Source of the DNA: Hyphomicrobiales bacterium
GTDB taxonomy: Bacteria; Pseudomonadota; Alphaproteobacteria; Rhizobiales; UBA4765
DNA: 34,380 nt
Direction of reading: 5' to 3'
Assembly: GCA_021732205.1 (NCBI GenBank)
Contig: JAKFVK010000015.1
Coordinates: 1 to 34,380 of the forward strand
Shown: positions 9,703 through 19,012 of the stretch, piece after piece
Position numbering within the stretch: the stretch's first letter is position 1
How the letters are laid out: every line of letters begins with the position of its first letter
Position numbers and translations under genes: made by a program
Notes under the pieces: model-generated
Told to the model about the DNA's origin: nothing
Database searches by the model: none
The model's input: only the letters and a program-made list of their open reading frames with translations

Positions 9703-12588
9703 TTGCGGTTTTCTGACCTCGTTCGGATCGTGACATGTGTGCTCGCCCTGGCAATCGCCGGGCCGGCATCAGCGCTCGACGCTGTGAGCGTCGCTGTCGA
9801 TGTCAACGCGATCGATCTTGGCCGGGCCATCGAATTCTACCGTGATCGCGGCGAGCAATTATCGGTGTCGACCGCGCCGGGGACTGACGGCATCGTCCGC
9901 CGGATCGAGGTACGCGCCAGCGCGGCCCGCCAGTCGCCGAGCTGGGCGGTGTTTGCGCTGTCAAACGAGACGGATGAGCAGATCGACCGCATTCTGGTCG
10001 CGCCGTTTTATCGTGCGTCCGGGTCGGGGCTTTATCGGCCTGATCTTGGCGGCCCGCGTATCGAATCGATCACGCCGAGCCAGGGGTTCCGTCCCGATCG
10101 CCAGTACAGTAGCCAGGCTGATGTCTTCCTGATCACTCTTGATCCGCGCTCGACCGTGACCTTCGTTGCCGAATTGCGCGACAGCCGCCTGCCGCAACTC
10201 TATCTGTGGGAACCGGATGCCTACAAGGATACCGTCAATTCATTCACCCTCTATCAGGGGATCGTGATCGGTATCGCGGGGTTGACGGCGCTCTTCCTCA
10301 CCATCCTGTTTCTCGTCAAGGGAACCACCATGCTGCCGGCTGCCGCCGGCCTTGCCTGGGCTGTGCTGGCCTATATGTGCATTGATTTCGGCTTCTGGCA
10401 TAAAGTCTTCAACGGGGCGGCGAGCAGCGACAAGGTCTATCGCGCCGGCGCCGAAGTGGCGATTTCGGCCATGCTCCTGATCTTTCTCTTCGCTTATCTC
10501 AATCTCGGGCGCTGGCATGTGCGCTTTGTATGGGTCGCCGGTCTGTGGCTGGTTGGTCTTGGCGCCCTGGTGGGACTGGCGTTCTACGATCCGCCGCTGG
10601 CGGCGACGATTGCCCGATTTTCGACGGCGGCCACCGCGATCGTTGGCCTTTGTCTCATTGTCTGGCTGGCGATCATGCGTCATTATGATCGCGCCATCAT
10701 GCTCGCTCCCTGCTGGATTTTGCTGGCCCTGTGGATTGCTGCGGCAGGGGCGACCGTGTTCGGCACTCTCAACAACGATGTGGTCGCGGCGGCACTCGAC
10801 GGTGGCCTGGTGCTGATCGTGCTGCTCGTCGGCTTCACGGTGATGCAGCACGCTTTTGCCGGCGGGCCGCTGGCCCCCTCATCGGTGAGTGATGGCGAGC
10901 GCCGCGCGCTCGCGCTGATCGGGGCTGGCGATGTCGTGTGGGATTGGGACGTTCTGCGCGACCGCATTTTCGTCAGCCCCGAGGCTGAACAGGTGCTGGG
11001 CCTGCCGCGCGGCACGCTGCTGGTGGCACCGGCGCGCTGGCTTGATTGTCTGCACCCAAGCGATGGCGACCGCTTTCGCGCCGTCCTCGATGCCGTCCTT
11101 GAAACACGGCGCGGTCGTGTCGATGAGGATTTCCGCCTGCGCGATCATGAAGGGCATTATCGCTGGTTTCATCTGCGCGCCCGCCCTGTCGTCGGCTCCG
11201 ATGGTGAGGTGATCCGCTGTGTCGGAACGCTCGCCGACGTCACCGACATGCGCATTGCCCAGGAGCGCCTGCTCCATGATGCGGTGCACGATAATCTGAC
11301 CGGCCTGCCCAATCGCGAATTGTTTCTCGACCGCGTCTCCGCCGCCATGGTGCGCGCCCAGACGGACGCACAGATACGTCCTTCCGTCTTTGTCGTGGAT
11401 GTTGATCGCTTCAAGCAGGTGAACGATTCGGTGGGGCTTGCCGCCGGCGACAGCATGCTGATGACCATTGCCCGCCGCCTGTCGCGCCTCATCGAGCCGC
11501 AAGATACGCTGGCGCGCATCGGGGGCGACCAGTTCGGCATCATTCTCATGTCACAATCAGAGACCGATCAGATTGCGGCGTTCGCCGATCGTCTGCGGCG
11601 GACCATCCGCCAGCCGCTGAGCTTTGCCGAACGTGAAATATTTCTTACCGCCTCAATCGGTCTTGCCATCCATGATGATCATTATCATGGGCGTGAGGAT
11701 ATCCTGAACGACGCTGAACTGGCGATGTATCACGCCAAAAAAGGCGGCGCGGACCGTATCGAAGCCTTCAAGCCGAGTATGCGCGCCAGCAGCGGCGACC
11801 GGCTGATGGTCGAAAGCGAATTGCGCAGAGCCGTGGAGCGCGGCGAAATTCGTGTCTTTTACCAGCCTGTGGTCCGGCTTGCCGATCAGACGATTGCCGG
11901 CTTTGAGGCGCTGGTGCGCTGGGAGCATCCGCGGCGCGGGCGCATCTCGCCTGGCGAATTCATCGCGATTGCCGAAGAAAGTGGCGTGATCGTCGAACTG
12001 GGGCAGGCAGTCCTCCAGCAAAGCTGCCACCAGCTTGCGATCTGGCAACGCGATTTTCCAAGCCCGCGCCCGCTCACCATGGCCGTCAACGTCTCGAGCC
12101 GGCAATTGCTGCGCCAGGACCTTGCCCATGATGTGGGCGCCGTATTGTCGACGACCGGGATCGACCCGGCAACGCTGAAACTGGAGATTACCGAGGGTCT
12201 GGTGATGGAAAATCCCGAATTCGCTGCCCAGGTCCTGGTGCGTCTGAGGGAATTAGGCGTGGGCTTGTCGCTTGATGATTTCGGTACCGGCTATTCGAGC
12301 CTGTCCTATCTGCAGCGCTTTCCCTTCGACACGCTGAAGATTGATCGCGCCTTCGTCCATCCCGACGGCTCAGGCAAGCGCCCGGCCATCCTGCGCTCGA
12401 TCGTCGCCCTTGCTCACGACCTTGAAATGGACGTGGTGGCGGAAGGAGCGGAAACGGTGTCCGATGGGCTGGAATTGCGCCAGCTCGGCTGCCTCTATGC
12501 CCAGGGCTATGCCTTTGGGCAGCCGATGAATGCCGACCATGCGACGCTCCATCTGCGCGGCGCCACAAGGCTTGCTGCGGCGCAGTAA
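9703..12588 (+). CDS. 7TMR-DISM / PAS / GGDEF / EAL membrane protein, probable c-di-GMP phosphodiesterase
   Basis: A TTG start at 9703 is chosen: GGGAGGA lies just before it, and it opens directly onto a signal peptide (hydrophobic core CVLALAIAG, then PASALDA). The product has 961 residues. In order: periplasmic sensor domain of the 7TMR-DISM kind (about 25-180), seven helices (about 184-385), PAS domain (about 400-515), GGDEF (about 525-685) and EAL (about 705-955). The GGDEF site reads GGDQF (607-611), and the inhibitory-site position reads EPQD rather than RxxD, so cyclase activity is doubtful. The EAL site keeps EAL (735-737), NVSSRQL, EITEG, DDFGTGYSS (from 858) and AEGAE (from 913), so it should hydrolyse c-di-GMP. 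The ligand sensed is unknown. The 243 bases before it contain no clear gene. Confidence 0.93.
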   Translation: MRFSDLVRIVTCVLALAIAGPASALDAVSVAVDVNAIDLGRAIEFYRDRGEQLSVSTAPGTDGIVRRIEVRASAARQSPSWAVFALSNETDEQIDRILVAPFYRASGSGLYRPDLGGPRIESITPSQGFRPDRQYSSQADVFLITLDPRSTVTFVAELRDSRLPQLYLWEPDAYKDTVNSFTLYQGIVIGIAGLTALFLTILFLVKGTTMLPAAAGLAWAVLAYMCIDFGFWHKVFNGAASSDKVYRAGAEVAISAMLLIFLFAYLNLGRWHVRFVWVAGLWLVGLGALVGLAFYDPPLAATIARFSTAATAIVGLCLIVWLAIMRHYDRAIMLAPCWILLALWIAAAGATVFGTLNNDVVAAALDGGLVLIVLLVGFTVMQHAFAGGPLAPSSVSDGERRALALIGAGDVVWDWDVLRDRIFVSPEAEQVLGLPRGTLLVAPARWLDCLHPSDGDRFRAVLDAVLETRRGRVDEDFRLRDHEGHYRWFHLRARPVVGSDGEVIRCVGTLADVTDMRIAQERLLHDAVHDNLTGLPNRELFLDRVSAAMVRAQTDAQIRPSVFVVDVDRFKQVNDSVGLAAGDSMLMTIARRLSRLIEPQDTLARIGGDQFGIILMSQSETDQIAAFADRLRRTIRQPLSFAEREIFLTASIGLAIHDDHYHGREDILNDAELAMYHAKKGGADRIEAFKPSMRASSGDRLMVESELRRAVERGEIRVFYQPVVRLADQTIAGFEALVRWEHPRRGRISPGEFIAIAEESGVIVELGQAVLQQSCHQLAIWQRDFPSPRPLTMAVNVSSRQLLRQDLAHDVGAVLSTTGIDPATLKLEITEGLVMENPEFAAQVLVRLRELGVGLSLDDFGTGYSSLSYLQRFPFDTLKIDRAFVHPDGSGKRPAILRSIVALAHDLEMDVVAEGAETVSDGLELRQLGCLYAQGYAFGQPMNADHATLHLRGATRLAAAQ

Positions 12589-12604
12589 GGCGTGCGTGTA
12601 ATTA

Positions 12605-12619
12605 GTTGACATCATCAAC
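12605..12619. promoter_or_regulatory. Probable MarR-type operator upstream of the MarR-GNAT gene
   Basis: The inverted repeat GTTGA-CATCA-TCAAC sits 54 bases before the ATG of the MarR-GNAT gene. Half-sites of this spacing are common for MarR regulators. It overlaps a perfect -35 hexamer TTGACA at 12606-12611; the -10 at the expected distance is weak (GAATCT at 12629). Binding here would block transcription, so autoregulation is the simplest reading; this is inferred. Confidence 0.5.
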
Positions 12620-12673
12620 CAATCGCACGAATCTCGACCTCTGTTCTCCGGACGGCGCGCGAGAGGATGCCCG

Positions 12674-13651
12674 ATGTTTGCAGATGAACTCCCCGGTTCC
12701 GCCGGCCGGGATAACGCCTTTGGCGCCGACGTGCCCGCCACATCAGTCGCCGCGCTTCGCCGCTTTGCTCGCTTCTACACGCGCCATGTCGGCCTTCTGA
12801 AGCCCGGCCTCTACGGCACCAGCCTGACCTTGACCGAAGCGCGCATCCTCTACGAGCTGGCGCGTGGTGAGGGCAGCCACGCCGTCGATATCGCCCGCCT
12901 CCTTGCCCTTGATCGCGCGCAACTCAGCCGCACATTCGCGCGCTTCGAAAAGGCCGGGTGGATCAGGCGCGAGACGGACCGGCACGATCGTCGCCGCGCC
13001 ATCGTCAAATTGACCAGGCCGGGCAAAGCGCTCTTCCGCTCGCTGGATCGTCAAGCCGACCATGACGTCGCCGCCATGTTGAAGCCATTGCCAGGTGATG
13101 TCAGACAGCGTCTCATCACCGCACTGGCAACCGCAGAGCACATCCTTACCGCCGCCGCGCCATCGCCCGTCATTATCCGCGACGCCGCCATCGGTGATCT
13201 GGGCCTCATCATTCAGCGCCATGCCGTGCTCTACGCGCGTGACTATGGCTGGAATCGCGCCTTCGAAGCTCTGGTGGCCGAGATCGCCAGCACCTACATC
13301 CGTGACTTCACTCCCGACCATGATGGCTGCTGGATTGCCGAGCGCGACGGGGCCTTTCTCGGCTGTGTGATGCTGGTCAGGGCCGGGCCTGATGCCGCCA
13401 GGCTGCGCCTTCTGCTGGTGGAGCCGCAGGCGCGCGGTCTTGGACTTGGCGGACAATTGGTCGATCACTGTATCGCTGCCGCCAAGGCCCGCAGCTATCG
13501 CCGCCTTGTTCTCTGGACCAATGATATTCTTGTCGCCGCGCGCGCGCTTTATGTGCGTCGCGGCTTTGTCCTGACCGCAAGCGAGCCTCATGACAGTTTC
13601 GGCCACCACCTCGTGGGCGAGACGTGGGAATTATCGCTGGAGAGCGACTGA
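12674..13651 (+). CDS. Bifunctional MarR-family regulator / GNAT acetyltransferase
   Basis: The protein has 325 residues. The N-terminal half (about 20-155) is a MarR-type winged helix-turn-helix (LTLTEARILYEL, then LLALDRAQLSRTFARFEKAGWI and the wing RRETDRHDRRRAIVKLT). The C-terminal half (about 165-320) is a GNAT domain with LLLVEPQARGLGLGGQLVDHCI and a late LYVRRGFVLT segment. Such fusions are known in Proteobacteria and may couple a ligand or acetylation to gene control; no target is evident here. GAGAGG precedes the ATG by seven bases. A MarR-like palindrome upstream suggests autoregulation. It is convergent with the yqgE gene, with seven bases between stops. Confidence 0.92.
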   Translation: MFADELPGSAGRDNAFGADVPATSVAALRRFARFYTRHVGLLKPGLYGTSLTLTEARILYELARGEGSHAVDIARLLALDRAQLSRTFARFEKAGWIRRETDRHDRRRAIVKLTRPGKALFRSLDRQADHDVAAMLKPLPGDVRQRLITALATAEHILTAAAPSPVIIRDAAIGDLGLIIQRHAVLYARDYGWNRAFEALVAEIASTYIRDFTPDHDGCWIAERDGAFLGCVMLVRAGPDAARLRLLLVEPQARGLGLGGQLVDHCIAAAKARSYRRLVLWTNDILVAARALYVRRGFVLTASEPHDSFGHHLVGETWELSLESD

Positions 13652-13658
13652 CGAGCGA

Positions 13659-14273
13659 TCAGGCGTGACCGGTCTGCGATGACAGATGGGTCGGATCGGC
13701 GCCGAGATGGCGCAGGATGCGCTGGTATTTTCCTGAAATATCGGGATCAAACACCAGCATACGGTCGGCGGCACAGACGAGCCAGCCATTGGCCTGCAGC
13801 TCACGCTCGAGCTGCCCCGGCGCCCAGGCGGCATAACCAAGCGCCAGAATGGCGTCGCGCGGCCCCTGTCCGGCGGCAATGGCGCGAATGATATCGAGCG
13901 TCGCAGTGAGGCAGACCCCGTCATCCATCGCCATCGTGGCGTTGGCGATCATGACATCATCGGAGTGAAGGACGATGCCGCGCGACGGCTCAACCGGCCC
14001 GCCTTTGACAACCGAAATCGCACCATGCCCCGGCGGCAATGTGATATCGGTTCCTTCAGGGATGATGTTGAGTTGCACCAGCAGATCGAAAAACCGGACG
14101 TCATCGGCTGGATGATTGATGATCAGACCCATGGCCCCGGCATCGGAATGGGCACATATATAGATCACCGCGCGTCGAAAGCGCGGGTCGGGCATTGACG
14201 GCATCGCCACCAGGAAATGGCCGTCGAGATAGCCCGGACCAGTCAGGCGTTCGAGAAGTTCGGTCAGCTTCAT
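13659..14273 (-). CDS. YqgE/AlgH family protein (UPF0301)
   Basis: This 204-residue cytoplasmic protein has the family signatures [57 protein letters not shown] and [17 protein letters not shown]. The family is widespread; AlgH was linked to alginate regulation in Pseudomonas, but no biochemical function is settled. The start ATG begins [15 protein letters not shown], a normal N-terminus. It is divergent from the DsbD-N-like gene across 143 bases with no obvious palindrome. Confidence 0.93.
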   Translation of the reverse strand: MKLTELLERLTGPGYLDGHFLVAMPSMPDPRFRRAVIYICAHSDAGAMGLIINHPADDVRFFDLLVQLNIIPEGTDITLPPGHGAISVVKGGPVEPSRGIVLHSDDVMIANATMAMDDGVCLTATLDIIRAIAAGQGPRDAILALGYAAWAPGQLERELQANGWLVCAADRMLVFDPDISGKYQRILRHLGADPTHLSSQTGHA

Positions 14274-14416
14274 GGGCGTCAGCCTAGCGGTTTCACCGCC
14301 CTTATGAATATCCGAGCATCATACACCGCGCCAGTCGACCCCGCTCAAACCCGCTTCACGTGGGCGTCACGAGCTTGTTCATCGTTTTTTCGAATTATCT
14401 GGCGTAGGGATACGGG

Positions 14417-15238
14417 ATGCCGATGTTCTTTTCCACCCGTCGCCGCGATGTGTGTGCTGGTGCCGCCGCCGGGCTGATGGCGGTGTGCGCGCAGTGGATG
14501 GGACGAAGCCTTGCCAGCGACGCCTTGCCGGCGCGCATGCGCCTGCTCGCCGGCGGACGTGATGGCGAGGGGCGCATTCTTGCCGGTGTCCAGCTGTCGT
14601 TGCAGCCGGGCTGGAAGACGTATTGGCGCTTGCCCGGCGGGAGCGGTATCCCGCCGACCTTTGACTGGAGCGCCTCGCTCAATGCAAAATCGCTCATTGT
14701 CTCCTACCCGGCACCAAGCCGTCTGGGGGAAGGGCAGGGTATGTTCCTGGGCTATACCGGCGACGTTGTTTTCCCTGTCGAGGTGATACCCGCCGACCCG
14801 GCCGGTGACGTCGAACTTGTCCTCAATCTGACGTATGGGGTGTGTGAGCGCATCTGTATTCCAGCCGAAAGCCAGGCGCGGCTGCGCTTTGCATCCGCCT
14901 CGCCCGCTGATGACGCCGCCGCGTTGATCGAGCGCGCGCGAGCGCGTGTGCCCCGTCGCGTCCCTGCGGGAACCATGGTCCGGGACTGGCGGTATCTGGC
15001 TGATCAACGGCGTATCGAGTTTGCGGTGGATGCGTTGGGTGGCGTTGACTTTGTCGCCGTCGAGGGGCAGGTCGACCTTGATCTGGGGATGGCGGTCGAG
15101 GTCGCTTCGTCCGGGCCTTTGAAGCGATTTTCAGTAAGCCTTGGCGGACCATCCGCCGCACCGCCTGCCTCTCCTCTTCTCGTGACCATTGTCAGCCGCC
15201 GCGCGGCGGTCGAGGAGGCGCATACACTCGACGGATAG
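14417..15238 (+). CDS. Stand-alone DsbD N-terminal-domain-like protein
   Basis: The protein has 273 residues. An arginine-rich N-terminus (STRRRDVCAGAAAGLMAVCA) reads as a signal peptide, possibly Tat-type, so the rest should be periplasmic. The domain resembles the N-terminal (alpha) domain of DsbD/ScsB: WKTYWRLPGGSGIPPTFDW and, at the redox site, YGVCERICIP with Cys143 and Cys147. It lacks the membrane and thioredoxin domains of full-length DsbD. Those functions could come from the CcdA and thioredoxin genes at 26113-27243; that link is inferred. AGGGA lies a few bases before the ATG. The peroxiredoxin gene follows 35 bases later. Confidence 0.85.
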   Translation: MPMFFSTRRRDVCAGAAAGLMAVCAQWMGRSLASDALPARMRLLAGGRDGEGRILAGVQLSLQPGWKTYWRLPGGSGIPPTFDWSASLNAKSLIVSYPAPSRLGEGQGMFLGYTGDVVFPVEVIPADPAGDVELVLNLTYGVCERICIPAESQARLRFASASPADDAAALIERARARVPRRVPAGTMVRDWRYLADQRRIEFAVDALGGVDFVAVEGQVDLDLGMAVEVASSGPLKRFSVSLGGPSAAPPASPLLVTIVSRRAAVEEAHTLDG

Positions 15239-15273
15239 ACGATGACCGTCTATGTCAGGAGGCTGGAGCAACG

Positions 15274-15780
15274 ATGCTGCAGCCGGAGACACAGATGACG
15301 ATTAAAGTTGGTGATCGCCTACCCGACGTGAAGTTCAAGATCATGGGTTCCGATGGCCCTGCTGACCTTGCGAGCAGCGATGTCTTCAAGGGCAAGAAAG
15401 TTGCCTTCTTCGCCGTACCGGGTGCCTTTACCCCCACCTGCCACCGTAATCATCTGCCGGGCTATCTCGAGCATGCGGCAGAGCTTCATGCCAAGGGCGT
15501 CGATACCATCGCTGTGACCGCCGTCAACGATGTGTTTGTGATGAACGAATGGAAGAAAGCAACGGGGGCCGGCGACAGGATCGTGTTTCTGGCTGACGGC
15601 GCGGCTGTCTTTGCCAAGGCCATCGGCCTTGATCTTGATGCGACAGTTCCTGGCCTTGGCATCCGCTCGAAACGCTATGCGATGCTGGTAGACGATGGTG
15701 TCGTCAAGGTCCTCAATGTCGAGGACGTGCCTTCCAAGGCTGACGCGTCGAGCGCTGTCGCGCTTCTGAAGGAAATCTGA
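15274..15780 (+). CDS. Peroxiredoxin, Prx5/AhpE-like thiol peroxidase
   Basis: It reduces hydrogen peroxide and organic hydroperoxides using thiol donors such as glutathione or glutaredoxin. The peroxidatic Cys lies in VPGAFTPTCHRNHLPGY, the classical Prx5 signature; VPGLGIRSKRYAMLVDDGVV is the matching C-terminal part. The ATG at 15274 follows AGGAGG and gives 168 residues; the ATG at 15295, with GGAG six bases ahead, gives 161 and the more usual MTIKVGDRLPD beginning, so either may be used. No signal peptide is seen, so it is cytoplasmic. It ends 322 bases before gcvT. Confidence 0.95.
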   Translation: MLQPETQMTIKVGDRLPDVKFKIMGSDGPADLASSDVFKGKKVAFFAVPGAFTPTCHRNHLPGYLEHAAELHAKGVDTIAVTAVNDVFVMNEWKKATGAGDRIVFLADGAAVFAKAIGLDLDATVPGLGIRSKRYAMLVDDGVVKVLNVEDVPSKADASSAVALLKEI

Positions 15781-15810
15781 AATACTCTGCCGGCTTCGCT
15801 CGATCAGCCT

Positions 15811-15838
15811 TTGATCTTTGCAATCGGCGCGCTATGAT
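15811..15838 (+). promoter_or_regulatory. Probable sigma-70 promoter of the glycine cleavage operon
   Basis: TTGATC (15811-15816) and TATGAT (15833-15838) are separated by 16 bases. A start near 15845 would place the glycine riboswitch about 30 bases into the transcript. The position, just upstream of the aptamers, supports it; no mapping data are available. Confidence 0.5.
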
Positions 15839-15872
15839 CCAAGGCGTCTGGCGGCATGTCAGGCAGCACACG

Positions 15873-16057
15873 CGGGAGAGACCAGCCGGGTATTCCCGAC
15901 TGGCGCCGAAGGCGCAACCGCCCCGGAAACGCTCAGGCAACCGGACCGCGCGTGTTACAGACTCTGGAAAGCAACGGCCACAGCCGTTCACCGACGGGTG
16001 CAAGCCGCGTTGTTGCGATGCGGTGAAATCTCTCAGGTTCCCAGACAGAGGGGGCGC
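15873..16057 (+). promoter_or_regulatory. Tandem glycine riboswitch (two aptamers) upstream of gcvT
   Basis: Two copies of the glycine aptamer pattern are visible. The first has GGGAGAG (15874-15880), GCCGAAGGCGCAA near 15905 and CGCTCAGGCAACCGGACCG near 15930. The second has CACCGACGGGTGCAAGCC from 15989 and GAAATCTCTCAGG from 16025, followed by CAGAGGGGGC. CTCTG at 15962-15966 can pair with CAGAG at 16046-16050. This matches the known cooperative glycine riboswitch, which turns on gcv genes when glycine is high. No intrinsic terminator follows. GCGCG at 16054-16058 is complementary to CGCGC directly before the gcvT ATG, so a translational switch is possible; that part is inferred. Confidence 0.93.
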
Positions 16058-16102
16058 GAACCGGGCATGATCCGGCACGCTGTCTCTTGTCGGGAACCGC
16101 GC

Positions 16103-17233
16103 ATGGCCACTGATATTTCTTTGAAGCAGACGCCGCTGGTGATGGCCCATCGCGCCTCAGGCGCGCGCATGGTACCGTTTGCCGGCTATGAAATGCCGCT
16201 TCACTACGAGGATGGCATTCTAGCCGAGCACAACTGGACCCGCAGGAATGCCGGTCTCTTCGATGTCTCTCATATGGGGCAGGCTGAGCTGGTCGGCCCC
16301 GATCACGAGACGACGGCGCGGGCGCTTGAAGCGCTGGTGCCCGCGGATATTTTGGGCCTTGAGCCGGGAAAGCAGCGCTACACCCAGTTATTGAACCCGT
16401 CTGGCGGCATCATTGATGATGTGATGGTGAGCCGTGGCGGCGATGATGGCCGCCTCGCCCTCGTCGTCAACGCAGCCGGCGCATCGGTTGATTATGCGCA
16501 TATGACAAGCGCACTGCCACCCGTCGTGCGATTGCTCGCGCATGAGGATCGCGCCCTGCTTGCCCTGCAGGGCCCGAAAGCGGCGTCGGTTCTAGCCGAG
16601 CACGAGGCGACATTGGCGACCATGAGCTTCATGAGCGTGCGCCACGTGCGGCTGGCCGGTATCGATTGCGTCGTTTCGCGCGCCGGCTATACCGGTGAGG
16701 ACGGTTTCGAGATAGCGCTTGGCGCCCGCGATGCACCGCGGCTGTGGGCGGTGTTGACGGGCGAGGATGATGTGCGCCCGGTAGGCCTTGGGGCCCGCGA
16801 TACGCTGCGCCTTGAAGCCGGGCTTTGCCTGTACGGCCACGATATCGACGAGACAACCTCGCCGATCGAGGCGGGGCTTGCCTTCTCGGTCGCCAAGCGC
16901 CGGCGTCAGGAGGGAGGCTTTCCTGGCGCTGCGCGGCTTACACGCGAGCTTGCTGGCGATATCAAACGCCAGCGCGTTGGCATCATCGTTGAGGGCCGCC
17001 AGCCGGCTCGCGAAGGCTGCGCCATCCTGGATCCGGCGACGGGCCTGAGGATTGGTATCATCACATCCGGCGGTTTTAGCCCGACAGTCGGGCGGCCTGT
17101 CGCCATGGGCTACCTCCCGCCGACGCATGCGGTGCCCGGAACAGCGCTTCAGGTGCAGGTGCGCGACAAGCGTCTCAACGCCCTCGGCGCCGCTATGCCA
17201 TTTGTACCGCATCGCTATGTCCGGGCTCGTTGA
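16103..17233 (+). CDS. gcvT: Glycine cleavage system T protein (aminomethyltransferase)
   Basis: It moves the methylene group from the aminomethyl-lipoyl arm of GcvH to tetrahydrofolate and releases ammonia. The ATG at 16103 gives 376 residues with the usual beginning LKQTPLVMAHRASGARMVPF. Family motifs are AGYEMPLHYEDGI, GLFDVSHMGQ, SRAGYTGEDGFEIAL and GLGARDTLRLEAGLCLYGHD. The frame is open further upstream, but that stretch is the riboswitch. A weak GGGAA lies seven bases before the ATG. It is the first gene of gcvT-gcvH-gcvPA-gcvPB. Confidence 0.97.
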   Translation: MATDISLKQTPLVMAHRASGARMVPFAGYEMPLHYEDGILAEHNWTRRNAGLFDVSHMGQAELVGPDHETTARALEALVPADILGLEPGKQRYTQLLNPSGGIIDDVMVSRGGDDGRLALVVNAAGASVDYAHMTSALPPVVRLLAHEDRALLALQGPKAASVLAEHEATLATMSFMSVRHVRLAGIDCVVSRAGYTGEDGFEIALGARDAPRLWAVLTGEDDVRPVGLGARDTLRLEAGLCLYGHDIDETTSPIEAGLAFSVAKRRRQEGGFPGAARLTRELAGDIKRQRVGIIVEGRQPAREGCAILDPATGLRIGIITSGGFSPTVGRPVAMGYLPPTHAVPGTALQVQVRDKRLNALGAAMPFVPHRYVRAR

Positions 17234-17276
17234 ACAGCGCGGCCGGCGAATTGATCCCCCTTTTCGGAGCTTTGCC

Positions 17277-17654
17277 ATGTCATCTCTGCGTTTCACCAAA
17301 GAACACGAATATGTCCGCCTCGACGGCGATATCGCGACCATCGGCATCACCGACTATGCGCAAAAGCAGCTCGGCGATGTCGTCTTTGTCGAATTGCCGG
17401 ATGTCGGCGCGAAGCTTGAGCGGGGCAAACAGGCGGCAATTGTTGAATCAGTGAAGGCGGCGTCCGAAGTGTATGCGCCGCTGACGGGTGTGGTGATCGC
17501 CGTCAACGAGGCGCTTCCCGATACGCCAGCAATCGTCAATTCGTCGCCGCTGGCCGGGGGCTGGTTCCTCAAGATGACGCTTGCCCATGCCGGCGAGATG
17601 GATGTCCTGATGAGCGAGGCAGACTACAACGCCTATGTCGAAACCCTGGGCTGA
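17277..17654 (+). CDS. gcvH: Glycine cleavage system H protein
   Basis: This 125-residue lipoyl carrier shuttles the aminomethyl group between the P, T and L proteins. The lipoylated lysine is Lys60 in [29 protein letters not shown] at the N-terminus and the GGWFLKM strand are typical. The ATG at 17277 with GGAG upstream is clearly the start; the frame runs further back only through gcvT sequence. It lies 43 bases after gcvT and 8 before gcvPA. Confidence 0.98.
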   Translation: MSSLRFTKEHEYVRLDGDIATIGITDYAQKQLGDVVFVELPDVGAKLERGKQAAIVESVKAASEVYAPLTGVVIAVNEALPDTPAIVNSSPLAGGWFLKMTLAHAGEMDVLMSEADYNAYVETLG

Positions 17655-17662
17655 GGCGTTCC

Positions 17663-19012
17663 ATGCGCTATCTCCCGCTCACCGCTGTTGAACGTCTCGA
17701 CATGCTGGCCAAAATCGGCGCCGCGTCGATGGATGATCTCTTCGTCGGTATCCCTGCTGACAAGCGTTTGCCGGGGCTGATGGAGCTGCCGGCGGGGCGC
17801 GGCGAATGTGATGTCGAGCGCTTGCTCAATGGGCTTTCGGCGCAAAATAAAGCGGCTGGAGATGTGCCCTTCTTCGTCGGTGCTGGCGCCTATCGCCACC
17901 ACATCCCCGCCAGCGTCGATCATCTCATCCAGCGCTCGGAATTCCTCACCTCCTACACCCCCTACCAGCCCGAGATCGCGCAGGGGACGCTGCAATACCT
18001 CTTCGAATTCCAGACGCAGGTGGCATTGCTGACCGGCATGGAGGTCGCGAACGCCTCGATGTATGATGGCTCGACGGCCACCGGCGAAGCCGTCCTCATG
18101 GCCCATCGCCTGACGAGGCGCAGCAAATCCGTGCTGTCGGGCACGCTGCACCCCCATTACCGTGCGGTTGTTGAAACGTTGTCGCACATGGCAGGCGATC
18201 ACGTGGAGGCGCTGGCACCGGCCATTGCCGGCAGGAGCGAGGATATCCTCGCAGCCATCGATGCTGACACGTCGTGCGTCGTCGTTCAGTCGCCGTCTTT
18301 TTATGGCGAGATCATCGATCTGCGGCCGATTGCCACCAAAGCCCACAGCGTTGGCGCCCTGCTGATTGCGGTGGTGAGCGAAGCGGTGTCCTTCGGCCTG
18401 GTTGAAAGTCCGGGTCAGCTCGGGGCTGATATCGTGGTGGCGGAAGGCCAGTCTATCGGCAACAGCCTCAATTTCGGCGGCCCCTATGTCGGGCTCTTCG
18501 CCACCCGCCAGAAATTCGTCCGCCAGATGCCCGGGCGCCTGTGCGGCGAAACGGTTGATGCCGATGGCAGGCGCGGTTTTGTCCTCACTTTGTCGACCCG
18601 CGAGCAGCATATCCGTCGCGACAAGGCGACATCGAACATCTGTACCAACTCCGGCCTGTGCTGCCTTGCCTTCACCATTCACATGGCGCTTCTGGGTGAA
18701 ACAGGCCTCAAGCGACTTGCACGCCTCAATCATGCGCATGCGGTCAGACTTGCCGACATGTTGCGGGACGTCAAAGGGGTGGAGGTGTTGAACCATTCCT
18801 TCTTCAATGAATTCACCCTGCGCGTCCCTGGCGATGCGGCAACACTGGTGGAAGCCCTGGCGCAGGCGGGTGTGCTTGCCGGCGTACCGGTATCGCGGCT
18901 TGAGCCGGAGTGCCCGCACCTCAATGATCTGCTGCTCGTCGCCTCCAGCGAGATGAACAGCGATGACGATCGCCACAGGCTGGTCGCGGCAATGAAAAAG
19001 GTGCTCGCATGA
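17663..19012 (+). CDS. gcvPA: Glycine dehydrogenase (decarboxylating) subunit 1
   Basis: This is the N-terminal half of the split P protein, 449 residues, beginning [19 protein letters not shown]. With subunit 2 it decarboxylates glycine on pyridoxal phosphate and loads the remainder on GcvH. Characteristic stretches include [47 protein letters not shown] and the C-terminal [18 protein letters not shown]. It overlaps gcvPB by four bases (ATGA), which fits equal production of two halves of one enzyme. Confidence 0.97.
   Translation: MRYLPLTAVERLDMLAKIGAASMDDLFVGIPADKRLPGLMELPAGRGECDVERLLNGLSAQNKAAGDVPFFVGAGAYRHHIPASVDHLIQRSEFLTSYTPYQPEIAQGTLQYLFEFQTQVALLTGMEVANASMYDGSTATGEAVLMAHRLTRRSKSVLSGTLHPHYRAVVETLSHMAGDHVEALAPAIAGRSEDILAAIDADTSCVVVQSPSFYGEIIDLRPIATKAHSVGALLIAVVSEAVSFGLVESPGQLGADIVVAEGQSIGNSLNFGGPYVGLFATRQKFVRQMPGRLCGETVDADGRRGFVLTLSTREQHIRRDKATSNICTNSGLCCLAFTIHMALLGETGLKRLARLNHAHAVRLADMLRDVKGVEVLNHSFFNEFTLRVPGDAATLVEALAQAGVLAGVPVSRLEPECPHLNDLLLVASSEMNSDDDRHRLVAAMKKVLA

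Noticed and set aside
15274-15294. Second start of the peroxiredoxin as a separate feature
   Set aside because: Two plausible ribosome sites exist, but they define alternative starts of one gene.
15818-16102. In-frame upstream extension of gcvT (95 codons)
   Set aside because: This stretch is the glycine riboswitch; the extra residues match nothing in GcvT proteins.
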